A stretch of 64,000 nt of DNA from Providencia rustigianii DSM 4541 (GTDB lineage Bacteria; Pseudomonadota; Gammaproteobacteria; Enterobacterales; Enterobacteriaceae), in the NCBI RefSeq assembly GCF_000156395.1, contig NZ_GG703818.1, positions 549,944 to 613,943 on the forward strand, given 5' to 3'. The position numbers were made by a program, and so were the translations under genes. The notes below the pieces were generated by a model. The model saw only the letters and a program-made list of their open reading frames with translations, did no database searches and had not been told where the DNA came from. Positions within the stretch are counted from its first letter, which is position 1; each line of letters opens with the position of its first letter. This document shows positions 24,708 through 34,338 of this stretch, in pieces.

Positions 24708-25298
24708 GTGCTAGATAGAATAAAAGTTTGTTTTACCGAAAGTATTCAAACTCAAATTGCTGCGGCAGAAGCACTGCCCGATGCGATTTCTCGCGCAGCG
24801 GTAATGATGGTCCAGTCATTGCTGAATGGTAATAAAATTCTGTGTTGTGGTAATGGTGCATCAGCCGCAACAGCACAGCGTTTTGCTGCCAGTATGATCC
24901 ATCGTTTTGAGACAGAGCGCCCAAGTTTACCTGCATTGGCGCTAAATACCGATAATACAGTGTTGACTGCGATATCCGGAAGCAAACAACCTACTGAAAT
25001 TTATGCCAAACAAGTCCGAGCACTTGGTCAACATGGTGATGTTTTAATGGCTATCTCCACTCATGGTAATAGCGCTGATATCATTAAAGCAGTTGAAGCC
25101 GCAGTAACCCGTGATATGACGATTGTGGCTCTGACTGGCTATGATGGTGGTGAACTGGCAGGGCTTCTTGGTCCACAAGATGTTGAGGTTCGAATCCCAT
25201 CCCAGCACAGTGTCAGAATTCAAGAAGTTCATTTATTAACCGTCAATTGTTTGTGTGATTTAATTGATAACACGCTGTTCCCACATCAGGACGAGTAA
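24708..25298 (+). CDS. diaA: DnaA initiator-associating protein DiaA
   Basis: A 196-residue SIS-domain protein starting at a GTG right after the yraN stop. It is strongly similar to E. coli DiaA (196 residues), including [14 protein letters not shown] near residue 38 and [20 protein letters not shown] near 130. DiaA forms a tetramer that brings several DnaA molecules together at oriC and so promotes timely replication. It is often confused with GmhA, a phosphoheptose isomerase of the same fold; the gene order settles it. Confidence 0.94.
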   Translation: MLDRIKVCFTESIQTQIAAAEALPDAISRAAVMMVQSLLNGNKILCCGNGASAATAQRFAASMIHRFETERPSLPALALNTDNTVLTAISGSKQPTEIYAKQVRALGQHGDVLMAISTHGNSADIIKAVEAAVTRDMTIVALTGYDGGELAGLLGPQDVEVRIPSQHSVRIQEVHLLTVNCLCDLIDNTLFPHQDE

Positions 25299-25307
25299 GG
25301 AGACAAA

Positions 25308-25883
25308 ATGCGATTACTTCCAATTTTTGCCATAGTTTTGAGTTCGGTTCTTCTACAGGGCTGTATTGGTGCTGCGGTAGTCGGTACTGCTGCAGTCGCA
25401 ACGAAGAGCGTTTCAGACCCTCGCTCGGTGGGTCAGCAAGTTGATGATGGCACACTAGAAGCGCGTGTCAGTGGTCAACTGAATAAAGATAAAGATATCA
25501 CAAGCAAAGCTCGCATCGTGGCAACTGCGTATAAAGGACAGGTTCTATTAACCGGTCAGTCTCCAGATATGGCGTGGGCTGAGCGAGCAAAACAAATCGC
25601 CAGCAAAGTGGATGGAACGACCGCGGTCTACAATGAAGTTCGTCAAGGTGAACCTGTCGATTTAGGTACAGCATCAAAAGATACTTGGTTAACAACCAAA
25701 GTGAAATCTAAGATATTAACCAGTGATGGCGTTAAATCAGGTAGCGTAAAAGTAATTACCGAGAATGGGGAAGTTTTCTTATTAGGAGTACTGACTCGAC
25801 AAGAAGGTGATGCAGCCGCCAAAATTGCAAGCGAAACCGATGGTGTCCGTCGAGTTACGACCGCTTTCACTTATCTTAATTAA
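25308..25883 (+). CDS. dolP: Division/outer-membrane lipoprotein DolP (YraP)
   Basis: A 191-residue lipoprotein with lipobox LLQGC (C19) and two BON domains, about residues 45-115 and 125-190. It follows diaA by nine bases after GGAG. In E. coli DolP binds anionic phospholipids in the outer membrane, gathers at the division site and supports BAM function; yraP is a member of the sigma-E regulon. A strong terminator follows and closes the lpoA-dolP group. Confidence 0.94.
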   Translation: MRLLPIFAIVLSSVLLQGCIGAAVVGTAAVATKSVSDPRSVGQQVDDGTLEARVSGQLNKDKDITSKARIVATAYKGQVLLTGQSPDMAWAERAKQIASKVDGTTAVYNEVRQGEPVDLGTASKDTWLTTKVKSKILTSDGVKSGSVKVITENGEVFLLGVLTRQEGDAAAKIASETDGVRRVTTAFTYLN

Positions 25884-25916
25884 TCATAAACGATAATCAA
25901 TTGTTATAAAAAGCCA

Positions 25917-25949
25917 AGCCATGAACTCAAAATCATGGCTTTTTTTTTA
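25917..25949. terminator. Terminator between dolP and mtgA
   Basis: AGCCATGA and TCATGGCT form an 8-bp stem at 25917-25940 followed by a run of nine Ts, which reaches the mtgA stop codon. Confidence 0.88.
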
Positions 25950-26669
25950 ATCCTCACCAATTTGGTTATTTTTCAGATAATTCCTATCTCCTAAAAGGTT
26001 CATCTGATTAAGTATCCAGGCCTGCCTTTTTAAAACATAGGAAGATGGCTTTTTTACACTGAATCGATGTGGATTTGGAAGAACAGCAGCCAAAAGCGCA
26101 GACTCTTCTCTAGAAAGCTTGCTGGCAGGCTTATTAAAGAATTTATTTGCTGCTTCTTCAACACCAAAAACCCCCTCACCAAACTCCGCAATATTGAGAT
26201 AAATAGTTAGTATTCTTGTTTTTGACCACATAACTTCCATTACTGGCGTCATTACTGTCTCAATCCCTTTTCTTAACCAGCTTCGACCATCCCATAACCA
26301 TAAGTTTTTTACTGTTTGTTGAGAGATCGTCGAGGCGCCTCTAACCGGTCGTTTATCATCCAAATTATGCTTATAAGCACGCTCAATTGCATCGAGATCA
26401 AATCCCCAATGATGGGGAAAATTTTGATCTTCTGAAGCAATAACAGCAAGATAAACATAGGGGGAAATCTGCTTTTCATTGACCCACGTCGAATGAGAAA
26501 CATAAGAAAAATTAAAGTTAATCCACGCGGATAGCTGTCTTTCGACCATCACTGCGGAAAAGGGAACGGGCACAAACTTAAAAATGATGACAGAGAATAA
26601 CCATAAAGAAAGCAATGAGATTATAATTCTCTTAAGCCAGTGCCCTAATCGGAAAACAATCTTTTGCAT
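25947..26669 (-). CDS. mtgA: Monofunctional peptidoglycan glycosyltransferase MtgA
   Basis: A 240-residue GT51 enzyme with one N-terminal transmembrane helix (residues about 13-35). Conserved motifs include [14 protein letters not shown] (catalytic Glu near residue 83) and [17 protein letters not shown] near 110. It polymerises glycan strands from lipid II on the periplasmic side and has no transpeptidase domain. It lies eight bases after elbB on the same strand, as in E. coli, so they are likely co-transcribed. Confidence 0.94.
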   Translation of the reverse strand: MQKIVFRLGHWLKRIIISLLSLWLFSVIIFKFVPVPFSAVMVERQLSAWINFNFSYVSHSTWVNEKQISPYVYLAVIASEDQNFPHHWGFDLDAIERAYKHNLDDKRPVRGASTISQQTVKNLWLWDGRSWLRKGIETVMTPVMEVMWSKTRILTIYLNIAEFGEGVFGVEEAANKFFNKPASKLSREESALLAAVLPNPHRFSVKKPSSYVLKRQAWILNQMNLLGDRNYLKNNQIGED

Positions 26670-26677
26670 TCCGTTAA

Positions 26678-27328
26678 TTACGCCATTTCCAGTACTTTCT
26701 TCACAAGCTTACTGATCCCACTATTCGCCTCTGCAATAGATTGAGCCAGCATATAAGCAGGAGTTGTAACAACCTTGTGAGTTTCATCCACAACAATATC
26801 ATCAACAGAACAGACAACATGCTGACCGCCCATTTTTTCAATTTGAGCAATCGTTTCAGCATCATCACCAATTGTTAGTTTCACTGATGTATTAAGCATC
26901 TTTGGTAGCATGACAGGAGCAATGCACATCAGTCCTAGTGGCTTTTTCTGCTGGTACATTGCCTGAACTAAACTTAATAGTTCTTTATTAATTTCACAGT
27001 CACTTCCTTTCACTGCGAAATTACATAGATTTTTTGCCACACCAAAACCACCTGGAATTATAAGGGCATCCAGCTTATTCGCATCAGCTGATGATAAAGT
27101 GGCTATTTTACCACGAGAAATACGTGCAGATTCTTCCATTTGATTGCGTTTTTCTGTTTTTAAACTACCATTAATGTGATTAATTACAGTAGCTTGATCT
27201 TCATTTGGAGCAAAAAAATAGACTTCAGCATTATTTTCACTTAAAGCCAGCATAGTTAATACTGTCTCATGAACTTCACTCCCATCAAAAACACCACAGC
27301 CACTTAAAATTACCGCAATTGATTTCAT
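26678..27328 (-). CDS. elbB: ElbB, DJ-1/PfpI superfamily glyoxalase-like protein
   Basis: A 216-residue protein (E. coli ElbB has 217) from ATG 27328, [21 protein letters not shown], behind AGGCGGAAG. Sixteen upstream open codons are excluded. It belongs to the DJ-1/PfpI superfamily, with a likely nucleophilic cysteine in [11 protein letters not shown] near residue 135 and the acidic partner in GSEVHE. It has been linked to isoprenoid production and to glyoxalase activity, but its cellular role is not clear. It is co-directional with mtgA. Confidence 0.93.
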   Translation of the reverse strand: MKSIAVILSGCGVFDGSEVHETVLTMLALSENNAEVYFFAPNEDQATVINHINGSLKTEKRNQMEESARISRGKIATLSSADANKLDALIIPGGFGVAKNLCNFAVKGSDCEINKELLSLVQAMYQQKKPLGLMCIAPVMLPKMLNTSVKLTIGDDAETIAQIEKMGGQHVVCSVDDIVVDETHKVVTTPAYMLAQSIAEANSGISKLVKKVLEMA

Positions 27329-27444
27329 ATCTTCCGCCTTTTGTAGTAAATTACTCCTCAGACACCAAACAGACAAACATCAATCTTCATCACAGATTTT
27401 AATGAATCTTGTAACAGGTTCACTAAATTTTGGTATCGTGGTAA

Positions 27445-27567
27445 TGTCTGAGTCACGACAAATGTATTTTAATGATTCGCCTACAATAAAATCATAAGCG
27501 AATCAATGATTTCCCTGGTGTTGGCGCAGTATTCGCGCACCCCGACTTCGGTTGGGGTTATTTTTTT
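27445..27567 (+). ncRNA. arcZ: Hfq-dependent small RNA ArcZ
   Basis: Between elbB and arcB, on the opposite strand, GATTTCCCTGGTGTTGGCGC (27508-27527), continuing AGTATTCGCGCACCCC, is identical to the conserved 3' part of E. coli ArcZ. A terminator stem ACCCCGAC/GTTGGGGT (27539-27558) with loop TTCG and seven Ts follows. The 5' end is estimated from the E. coli length. The RNA is processed near the seed and activates rpoS and represses flagellar and other mRNAs. It runs antisense into the last codons of arcB. The upstream half is not conserved. Confidence 0.9.
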
Positions 27568-29903
27568 GTACGGTTATCAACCCAGTTTCTCAAAGTTTCT
27601 ATATCTGACTTCCAATCCTGTTTTAGCTCATCTACCCACTCTTGAACATTATCCCACCAAGCAGGTAATTCCGGTGATTGAATTTGCTGAGCAAGTTTCT
27701 GTAAATTTTTCAGTCCAATGGAACCCGCTGCCCCTTTGATTTTGTGAGCTTCTTCAACAATCCCTTTTTGATCTTTAGCCACCATATTGGTATCAAGAAT
27801 AGCGAGATAACCAGGGATCATCTTCTCGAATACCGCCAACCCGTCGTAAATCAGCTTTGGTCCCACTAAATCAATATATTGCTCAAGCATGTCACAATCT
27901 AGAATGGATTCATCAACTTCAGACATTGAGATATTCTCCGTATGTTCATGGTTAGCGGAGGCATTGTCGCCCCAGAATTGCTCAATAACTTGAGTCAAGG
28001 CTGGAACGGATAAAGGTTTGCTTAGAACACCATCCATTCCCGCATCAAAGTACTCTTTCTTGTCTTTCAATACATTGGCAGTTAATGCAATTAATGGTGG
28101 TAAATCTTCCTTGTCGTACTGCTGTTTTAGTTGTCTAGAAATATCCAAGCCTGTCATATCTGGTAATTGGATATCTAGTAGAACAAGGTCATACTCACCT
28201 GGTGCGAACATTTCCAATGCATCTTTACCTGTCATGGCGACGTCAACCGTATTGCCAAGGTTCTCTAGCACAGAACACGCCACAACCACGTTAAGTTCGA
28301 TATCTTCGACTAGTAAGATATGGAGAGCGGGGAGCGGATAATCATCTTCATTTTCTTGTTGCTCCTCAATTTGATCTTCAACAACAGGGGCTGTAATGGA
28401 TAATGTGAATGTTGAACCCTGACCAATTTTGCTTTCAACCTGAATATCTCCACCCATACTTTGTGCTAGCCTACGAGATACAGAAAGCCCAATCCCCGTT
28501 CCGGTTGCAGGGCGTCCACCCGCAGAATCTCGAACTTGGTAATACATCGCGAAAATTTTATCGAGTTCATCCTGTGGAATACCAATACCACTGTCTTTCA
28601 CTTGGAAAAATAGTTTGTTATCTGCTTCTCGCCATATACTCAGCTTCACTTCCCCTTTTTGAGTAAACTTCACTGCGTTACCAATGAGATTCCACAAAAT
28701 TTGGCGTAAGCGAGTGCCATCCGTCAGAATAGTTTTTGGTAGCCCTCGAGCGACATCCAGAACAAATTTCAGCCCCTTTGGCTGAACAAGTAGTCCACTC
28801 AAGTTTTCGAGATCATTGACAAATTCAGGTAGTACGACGGGTTGGTTATCCAATTGCACTTTACGACGTTCAATCTTGTCCATCTCGATAACGTCATTAA
28901 AGATATTGCCCAACGTGATAGCGCTGACATGGATAGTTTTCAGGTAGCTGGCTTGCTCCTTACTAAGTTTGGTATCCAGAAGTATGCGGCTAAGCCCCAC
29001 AATGCCATTAAGCGGCGTACGAAGCTCGTGGCTGATCGTTGAAATGAAGGTGGTCTTATCCCTACTAGCGTTCTCTAACGCCTCCTGATAACGTTTACGC
29101 TCGGTTATATCGCGACCAAAGCCCATTAGCCCATGTCGTTTACCAACACGATCGTAAAATGGTACTTTACGTAATTCAAAACAGGCCTTGCGTCCGTCGG
29201 GATACACCAGCCACTGTTCGTAAGTAAGTGCAACGTTATGTCTGAAGACTTTTTCGTCAGTCTCCATTACTTTTGCCGCTATTTCGGCATCATAAATATC
29301 TAATGGTGTTAGCCCCACCAGTTGTTTCTCACTTTTACCTGTGAGTAACTCCATGGCGCGGTTACACCCCGAAAATTCGTTATTTTCATTTCGGTAATAA
29401 ACGAGGTCAGGAGAGGCATCCAAAAACGAGCGTAACAACACGGATTGCTGTTCGAACTCAATTTGGGTTTGTTCCCGAAATTTCATTTCTTGTTTTAATT
29501 GTTCTAATAATTCGAGGTGGGCACTTTCTGCTTTTTCTCGTTCAATAATTTCTAGATTCAGTTGCTCAATATTGCCTTGAAGTTGGGTATTTAGCTCCGC
29601 ATCCCGATGTCTCATAACCTCAAGTTTATCGACCATACGCGTTAAGCGCTGACGTGACTCTTCCAATTGTTCGACCACGACGGAAAGAAAATAAACGGCC
29701 AATGGCGTAATGATTAATCCAAATAGGATTGAACCTACCATATCGAGGCTATCCACGTGTCCACGTAAGAAAATTGCCACTGCCATTTGCATTATCATCG
29801 CAAGCACAATCAACGCTGATGCTAGTAGCAAAGAGAAACGTACTAACCCCAGTTTCATCATCAGGTCGACATAATATTGTGCTAGACCGCGAAGTACTTT
29901 CAT
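27558..29903 (-). CDS. arcB: Aerobic respiration control hybrid sensor kinase ArcB
   Basis: A 781-residue hybrid kinase: two N-terminal transmembrane helices (about 23-42 and 57-77), coiled coil, PAS domain (about 155-265), histidine kinase with H292 (SHELRTPLNG), receiver domain with LVLLDIQLPD, and a C-terminal HPt domain with EEAHKIKGAAGS. The redox cysteines C180 and C241 of E. coli ArcB are at the same positions. ATG 29903 follows AAGGGG and is preferred over GTG 29909. ArcB phosphorylates ArcA under low oxygen and controls respiratory genes. The 3' end overlaps arcZ by ten bases. Confidence 0.96.
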   Translation of the reverse strand: MKVLRGLAQYYVDLMMKLGLVRFSLLLASALIVLAMIMQMAVAIFLRGHVDSLDMVGSILFGLIITPLAVYFLSVVVEQLEESRQRLTRMVDKLEVMRHRDAELNTQLQGNIEQLNLEIIEREKAESAHLELLEQLKQEMKFREQTQIEFEQQSVLLRSFLDASPDLVYYRNENNEFSGCNRAMELLTGKSEKQLVGLTPLDIYDAEIAAKVMETDEKVFRHNVALTYEQWLVYPDGRKACFELRKVPFYDRVGKRHGLMGFGRDITERKRYQEALENASRDKTTFISTISHELRTPLNGIVGLSRILLDTKLSKEQASYLKTIHVSAITLGNIFNDVIEMDKIERRKVQLDNQPVVLPEFVNDLENLSGLLVQPKGLKFVLDVARGLPKTILTDGTRLRQILWNLIGNAVKFTQKGEVKLSIWREADNKLFFQVKDSGIGIPQDELDKIFAMYYQVRDSAGGRPATGTGIGLSVSRRLAQSMGGDIQVESKIGQGSTFTLSITAPVVEDQIEEQQENEDDYPLPALHILLVEDIELNVVVACSVLENLGNTVDVAMTGKDALEMFAPGEYDLVLLDIQLPDMTGLDISRQLKQQYDKEDLPPLIALTANVLKDKKEYFDAGMDGVLSKPLSVPALTQVIEQFWGDNASANHEHTENISMSEVDESILDCDMLEQYIDLVGPKLIYDGLAVFEKMIPGYLAILDTNMVAKDQKGIVEEAHKIKGAAGSIGLKNLQKLAQQIQSPELPAWWDNVQEWVDELKQDWKSDIETLRNWVDNRTKK

Positions 29904-30131
29904 AACCACCCCTTAGTTAAATTCTCTATGAATCATATATCAAACAAGGATGTTTCGAATGTAGATTCATACGAAATGTCGATCCTGCTCATTAAATCAC
30001 CTCATCATCGATAGATTATCATCAGCTCAATTGGTGACTTTATTATGATAATCACTATTTAAATCAACTTTATCAAAGTAAACTTTAATTCACGTCATAC
30101 CCATGAAACAAATTACGCAATAAGGATCAAC

Positions 30132-31508
30132 ATGTCTGCATCGCATGACGGTTCACAACGTGTTGAGCCAAAAACCAAAGGTCTCAACATCCGTAAAATT
30201 GAGTTCATTGAAATTTACCAGCCAATCAGTGGTATCGAAGTGCAGAATCAAGCACAGCGCTGTTTGTCTTGTGGGAGTCCTTACTGTGAATGGAAATGCC
30301 CGCTACATAATCACATTCCTAACTGGTTAAAATTAGCGGCGGAAGGCAAAATACTTGAAGCTGCGGAGCTTTGCCATCATACCAATAGCCTGCCCGAAGT
30401 CTGTGGTCGAGTATGTCCTCAAGAAAAATTATGTGAAGCGGTGTGCGTGCTGAATGAAACCTTTGGTTCAGTCACTATTGGGCATCTTGAACGTGAGATT
30501 ACCGATAAAGCTTTTGAGTTGGGCTGGCGTCCTGATATTTCCCATGTCACAGCGACAAATAAACGCGTCGCCATTATTGGAGCGGGTCCGGCAGGTTTGG
30601 GCTGTGCTGATGTGCTTGCTCGCAATGGCGTACAAGTCACCGTGTTTGATCGACACCCGGAAATTGGTGGCTTACTCACTTTTGGTATTCCCGCGTTTAA
30701 ACTTGAAAAAACCATCATGCAACATCGTCGACGGATTTTTGAAGAGATGGGGATCAAATTCAAATTAGATTGCCAAGTTGGGCATGATGTTCCCTTTGAA
30801 AGCCTACTGAATGGGTTTGACGCGGTTTTTATTGCAACGGGAACCCATCAGCCTATCGATGGACAACTTACTAACCTAAAGGCTATAGGAGTCTATAACG
30901 CACTCCCCTATTTAGTCGCCAATACTCGGCATTTAATGCACTACCCTGAAAATACCGATTTTCCTTACATCAATGTGGCACATCAGCGTGTTGTGGTATT
31001 AGGTGGCGGAGATACAGCGATGGATTGTGTACGAACCGCTATTCGACAAGGAGCTCAACACGTTAGCTGCCTCTATCGCCGAAAAAAAACAGACATGCCC
31101 GCAGCAAAACGGGAAGTTTTGCATGCCGAAGAGGAGGGCGTAGATTTTTATTTTAACTTACAACCAGTGAGCATTAAAGTTAATAAAAATCATCACGTTG
31201 TAGGAATTAACACCACGAACACTCAACCCAGTGTTAATGAAAAAAATACTGTTGAACTCCCCGCAGATATCATCATCATTGCGTTTGGCTTTGAATCTGA
31301 TCCTATGCCATGGCTTCCATCATGTGAGATTCAGCGTGATCCTCAAGGACGAATCAAGGCTCAACGCCATAGCGAATTTCCATATCAGACTTCACATCAT
31401 AAGGTTTTTGCTGGTGGGGATGTCGTTCATGGCTCTGATTTAGTTGTGACTGCCATTGCCGATGGTCGAGGTGCAGCTGAAGGTATATTACTGTATTTAG
31501 GTATTTAA
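30132..31508 (+). CDS. gltD: Glutamate synthase small subunit GltD (no gltB beside it)
   Basis: A 458-residue protein close to E. coli GltD (472). It has N-terminal 4Fe-4S cysteines (CLSCGSPYCEWKCP and CGRVCPQEKLC), an FAD-binding GAGPAGLGCADVLARNG near residue 151 and an NADPH-binding GGGDTAMDCVRTA near 297. GltD passes electrons from NADPH to GltB in ammonia assimilation. In E. coli gltB lies directly upstream; here arcB is upstream on the other strand and no gltB or yhcC is present. It may work with a distant gltB, or as a stand-alone GltD-like oxidoreductase. ATG 30132 follows AAGGATC. Confidence 0.88.
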   Translation: MSASHDGSQRVEPKTKGLNIRKIEFIEIYQPISGIEVQNQAQRCLSCGSPYCEWKCPLHNHIPNWLKLAAEGKILEAAELCHHTNSLPEVCGRVCPQEKLCEAVCVLNETFGSVTIGHLEREITDKAFELGWRPDISHVTATNKRVAIIGAGPAGLGCADVLARNGVQVTVFDRHPEIGGLLTFGIPAFKLEKTIMQHRRRIFEEMGIKFKLDCQVGHDVPFESLLNGFDAVFIATGTHQPIDGQLTNLKAIGVYNALPYLVANTRHLMHYPENTDFPYINVAHQRVVVLGGGDTAMDCVRTAIRQGAQHVSCLYRRKKTDMPAAKREVLHAEEEGVDFYFNLQPVSIKVNKNHHVVGINTTNTQPSVNEKNTVELPADIIIIAFGFESDPMPWLPSCEIQRDPQGRIKAQRHSEFPYQTSHHKVFAGGDVVHGSDLVVTAIADGRGAAEGILLYLGI

Positions 31509-31522
31509 TTTATTTTTGATAA

Positions 31523-31550
31523 AAAAAAGAGGAATAAATCCCTCTTTTTT
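31523..31550. terminator. Bidirectional terminator between gltD and sspB
   Basis: AAAAAAGAGG and CCTCTTTTTT pair around an eight-base loop. Both convergent genes end within 15 bases of it. Confidence 0.85.
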
Positions 31551-31552
31551 AT

Positions 31553-32047
31553 CTATTTAACAACTCGCAGAGTCGGGCGCCCTTTCGGTGGTCTTGGCGG
31601 TTCATCGTCTGGTGTAGATGATTCGTCAGTTTGAGCTGACTCGTCATGAACCAAAATAATATTGTCTGCCGGTGTTTCGTCTGTTATGTCGTTTTCTTCT
31701 GAAAAATGCTCATCATAAGCCGCTTCAGGTTCAAACATCATACCAGCACCATTTTCACGAGCATACACAGCCATAATTGCAGCCATTGGAACGTATACCT
31801 GACGAGGCACTCCACCAAATCGAGCATTGAAGCGAACCTCTTCGTTGGTAATTTCAAAATTACCCACGGCACGAGGCGCTACATTTAATACAATTTGCCC
31901 ATCTCGGGCAAATTCCATCGGGACATTGACTGCGGGAAGTGTGACATCAACCACCAAATGCGGGGTCATATCGTTATCCAACAACCACTCATAGTGAGCT
32001 CGCAGTAGATAAGGTCGACGTGGTGTCATTGGTGCCATTTCCATCAT
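31553..32047 (-). CDS. sspB: ClpXP specificity-enhancing factor SspB
   Basis: A 164-residue adaptor that holds ssrA-tagged proteins and delivers them to ClpXP. The folded substrate-binding domain covers residues about 5-115 (TPRRPYLLRAHYEWLLD at the start, then VRFNARFGGVPRQV). A flexible acidic tail follows, with the ClpX-binding motif LRVVK at the very end. It follows sspA by 17 bases on the same strand. The first of two ATGs at 32047 is kept; the second would shorten it by one residue. Confidence 0.95.
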   Translation of the reverse strand: MMEMAPMTPRRPYLLRAHYEWLLDNDMTPHLVVDVTLPAVNVPMEFARDGQIVLNVAPRAVGNFEITNEEVRFNARFGGVPRQVYVPMAAIMAVYARENGAGMMFEPEAAYDEHFSEENDITDETPADNIILVHDESAQTDESSTPDDEPPRPPKGRPTLRVVK

Positions 32048-32064
32048 ACGACTTAGCCTCGATT

Positions 32065-32694
32065 TTACTTACGCATTTCGCGCTCTAATTCAGTTAAAGA
32101 TGCAAAGAATGAACCACGGTCAAATACACGCTGCATGTACAGCTGTAAAAACTTGCTGCTAGATGGCTTTAATTCAATACCCAATACAGGTAAACGCCAT
32201 AATAGCGGCGCTAAGTAGCAATCGACTAAGCTAAACTCATCACTCATGAAGAATTGCATGTGTTCAAATGCAGGAGAGATTGCAATCAGCTCTTCAGCTA
32301 ATTGTCGACGCGCGCTTTCAGCTTCCTGAGCACTACCTTTCTCTATTTGATTCATTAGTGAATACCAGTTTTTCTGAATACGGTACATCATTTGACGACT
32401 AGTACCACGAGCCACTGGATATACTGGCATTAATGGTGGATGCGGGAAACGCTCATCGAGGTATTCCATGATAATCAGTGGGTCATAGAGTGTTAAGTCA
32501 CGATCAACCAGTGTTGGTACAGTTCTATACGGGTTTAAATCAATAAGGTCTTGAGGTATATGACCAGGCTCGACATTTTCAACTTCAACACTCACGCCTT
32601 TTTCAGCCAAAACAATACGTACTTGATGGCTAAAAATATCAGTTGGACCTGAAAACAATGTCATTACCGAACGTTTATTAGGAGCAACAGCCAT
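32065..32694 (-). CDS. sspA: Stringent starvation protein A SspA
   Basis: A 209-residue glutathione-transferase-fold protein that binds RNA polymerase and affects stress and late-phage genes. ATG 32694 (MAVAPNKRSVMTLFSGPTD) follows GGAG and matches the E. coli start; four open codons upstream are ignored. The conserved surface PHPPLMPVYPVARG lies near residue 85. It forms an operon with sspB. Its leader of about 160 bases after the proposed promoter has no evident structure. Confidence 0.95.
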   Translation of the reverse strand: MAVAPNKRSVMTLFSGPTDIFSHQVRIVLAEKGVSVEVENVEPGHIPQDLIDLNPYRTVPTLVDRDLTLYDPLIIMEYLDERFPHPPLMPVYPVARGTSRQMMYRIQKNWYSLMNQIEKGSAQEAESARRQLAEELIAISPAFEHMQFFMSDEFSLVDCYLAPLLWRLPVLGIELKPSSSKFLQLYMQRVFDRGSFFASLTELEREMRK

Positions 32695-33140
32695 TAAAAC
32701 CTCCAAATTATAAAAATGACTCGCACAAGCTAAAGACCGGCTTCATCATTTTTATTTTTTAAAATCCCCTGCGCTTAACCTTCACTACCCAGATTGAAAG
32801 CCAGCACAACCATCCCGCGAAATAAAAGCGAGAAATAATTGAATAAAAAAACTGGGACATATTCTAACAGATTTTGTACAGTTTAGGGGGCTAACCCAGA
32901 GAAAATCATCGGTTAATTTTGTTTTTCGAGGGGGAATAATCAAAAATCAGAATTAAATACTCAATTAAGGCATAAATCAAAGAATAAAAAACCTAGAGTT
33001 AACTCCAGCGTTAGTGTGTTAAATATTAATAATAAATGTGAATGACATTAAAAGACTATGCATAACTGTAGTGGAATTAATCATCTTTGTCTTTTATTCT
33101 TAATTAAACTCACTCGTAACTCAATATTCCATTTTCTATA
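32695..33140. other. AT-rich gap between sspA and rpsI, with a likely sspA promoter
   Basis: No gene was seen in this stretch of about 450 bases. On the minus strand an extended -10 element, TGTTAGAAT (32862-32870), is a good candidate for the sspA promoter, without a convincing -35. A small open frame over 33081-33329 on the minus strand is a shadow of rpsI and its trailer. Confidence 0.5.
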
Positions 33141-33146
33141 GATAAT

Positions 33147-33175
33147 AAAAAACCCGCCATAAAGACGGGTTTTTT
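33147..33175. terminator. Terminator after rpsI
   Basis: AAAAACCCG and CGGGTTTTTT flank a short loop. It lies about 30 bases after the rpsI stop and has T runs on both strands. Confidence 0.85.
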
Positions 33176-33204
33176 CATTAACTTCATGCCCAGAGGGCAA
33201 TAAA

Positions 33205-34046
<842 letters not shown>

Positions 34047-34163
34047 TTACCCAATATTGAAGTTACACGTTGAGTGAACACTCATGTTCATAAAGTTACT
34101 AGAGGTTCACGCGACTCATTGTCCAGCAAACCTACCCCTTCGAGCAGCCTAGCCGGCATTAAT

Positions 34164-34194
34164 GCGTTATTTTTTGGGAAATAAAAAATAACGC
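34164..34194 (-). promoter_or_regulatory. Hairpin in the rplM-rpsI mRNA leader
   Basis: GCGTTATTTTTT and AAAAAATAACGC form a perfect 12-bp stem beginning roughly a dozen bases after the likely transcription start. It is a candidate L13 autoregulatory leader element or a 5'-protective stem. As an alternative, it could serve as a terminator for zapE upstream, but there is no T run after it. Confidence 0.5.
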
Positions 34195-34213
34195 TGTAAC
34201 GTGGGGTCGCAAG

Positions 34214-34219
34214 ATTATA
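34214..34219 (-). promoter_or_regulatory. -10 box of the rplM-rpsI promoter
   Basis: Minus-strand TATAAT, followed by CTTGCGACCCC, a GC-rich discriminator typical of ribosomal protein promoters. No clear -35 was found at 17 bases. Confidence 0.65.
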
Positions 34220-34338
34220 GAGAAGTCAGCGACAAAAATCGACCCCAAATGCATTTTTTTTACATTCGAATCGATAATCAGCGTTATATGCTCATTAAAC
34301 GCCCAAACTTACGCTGTTTTTATCGTACTGATAAAAAC

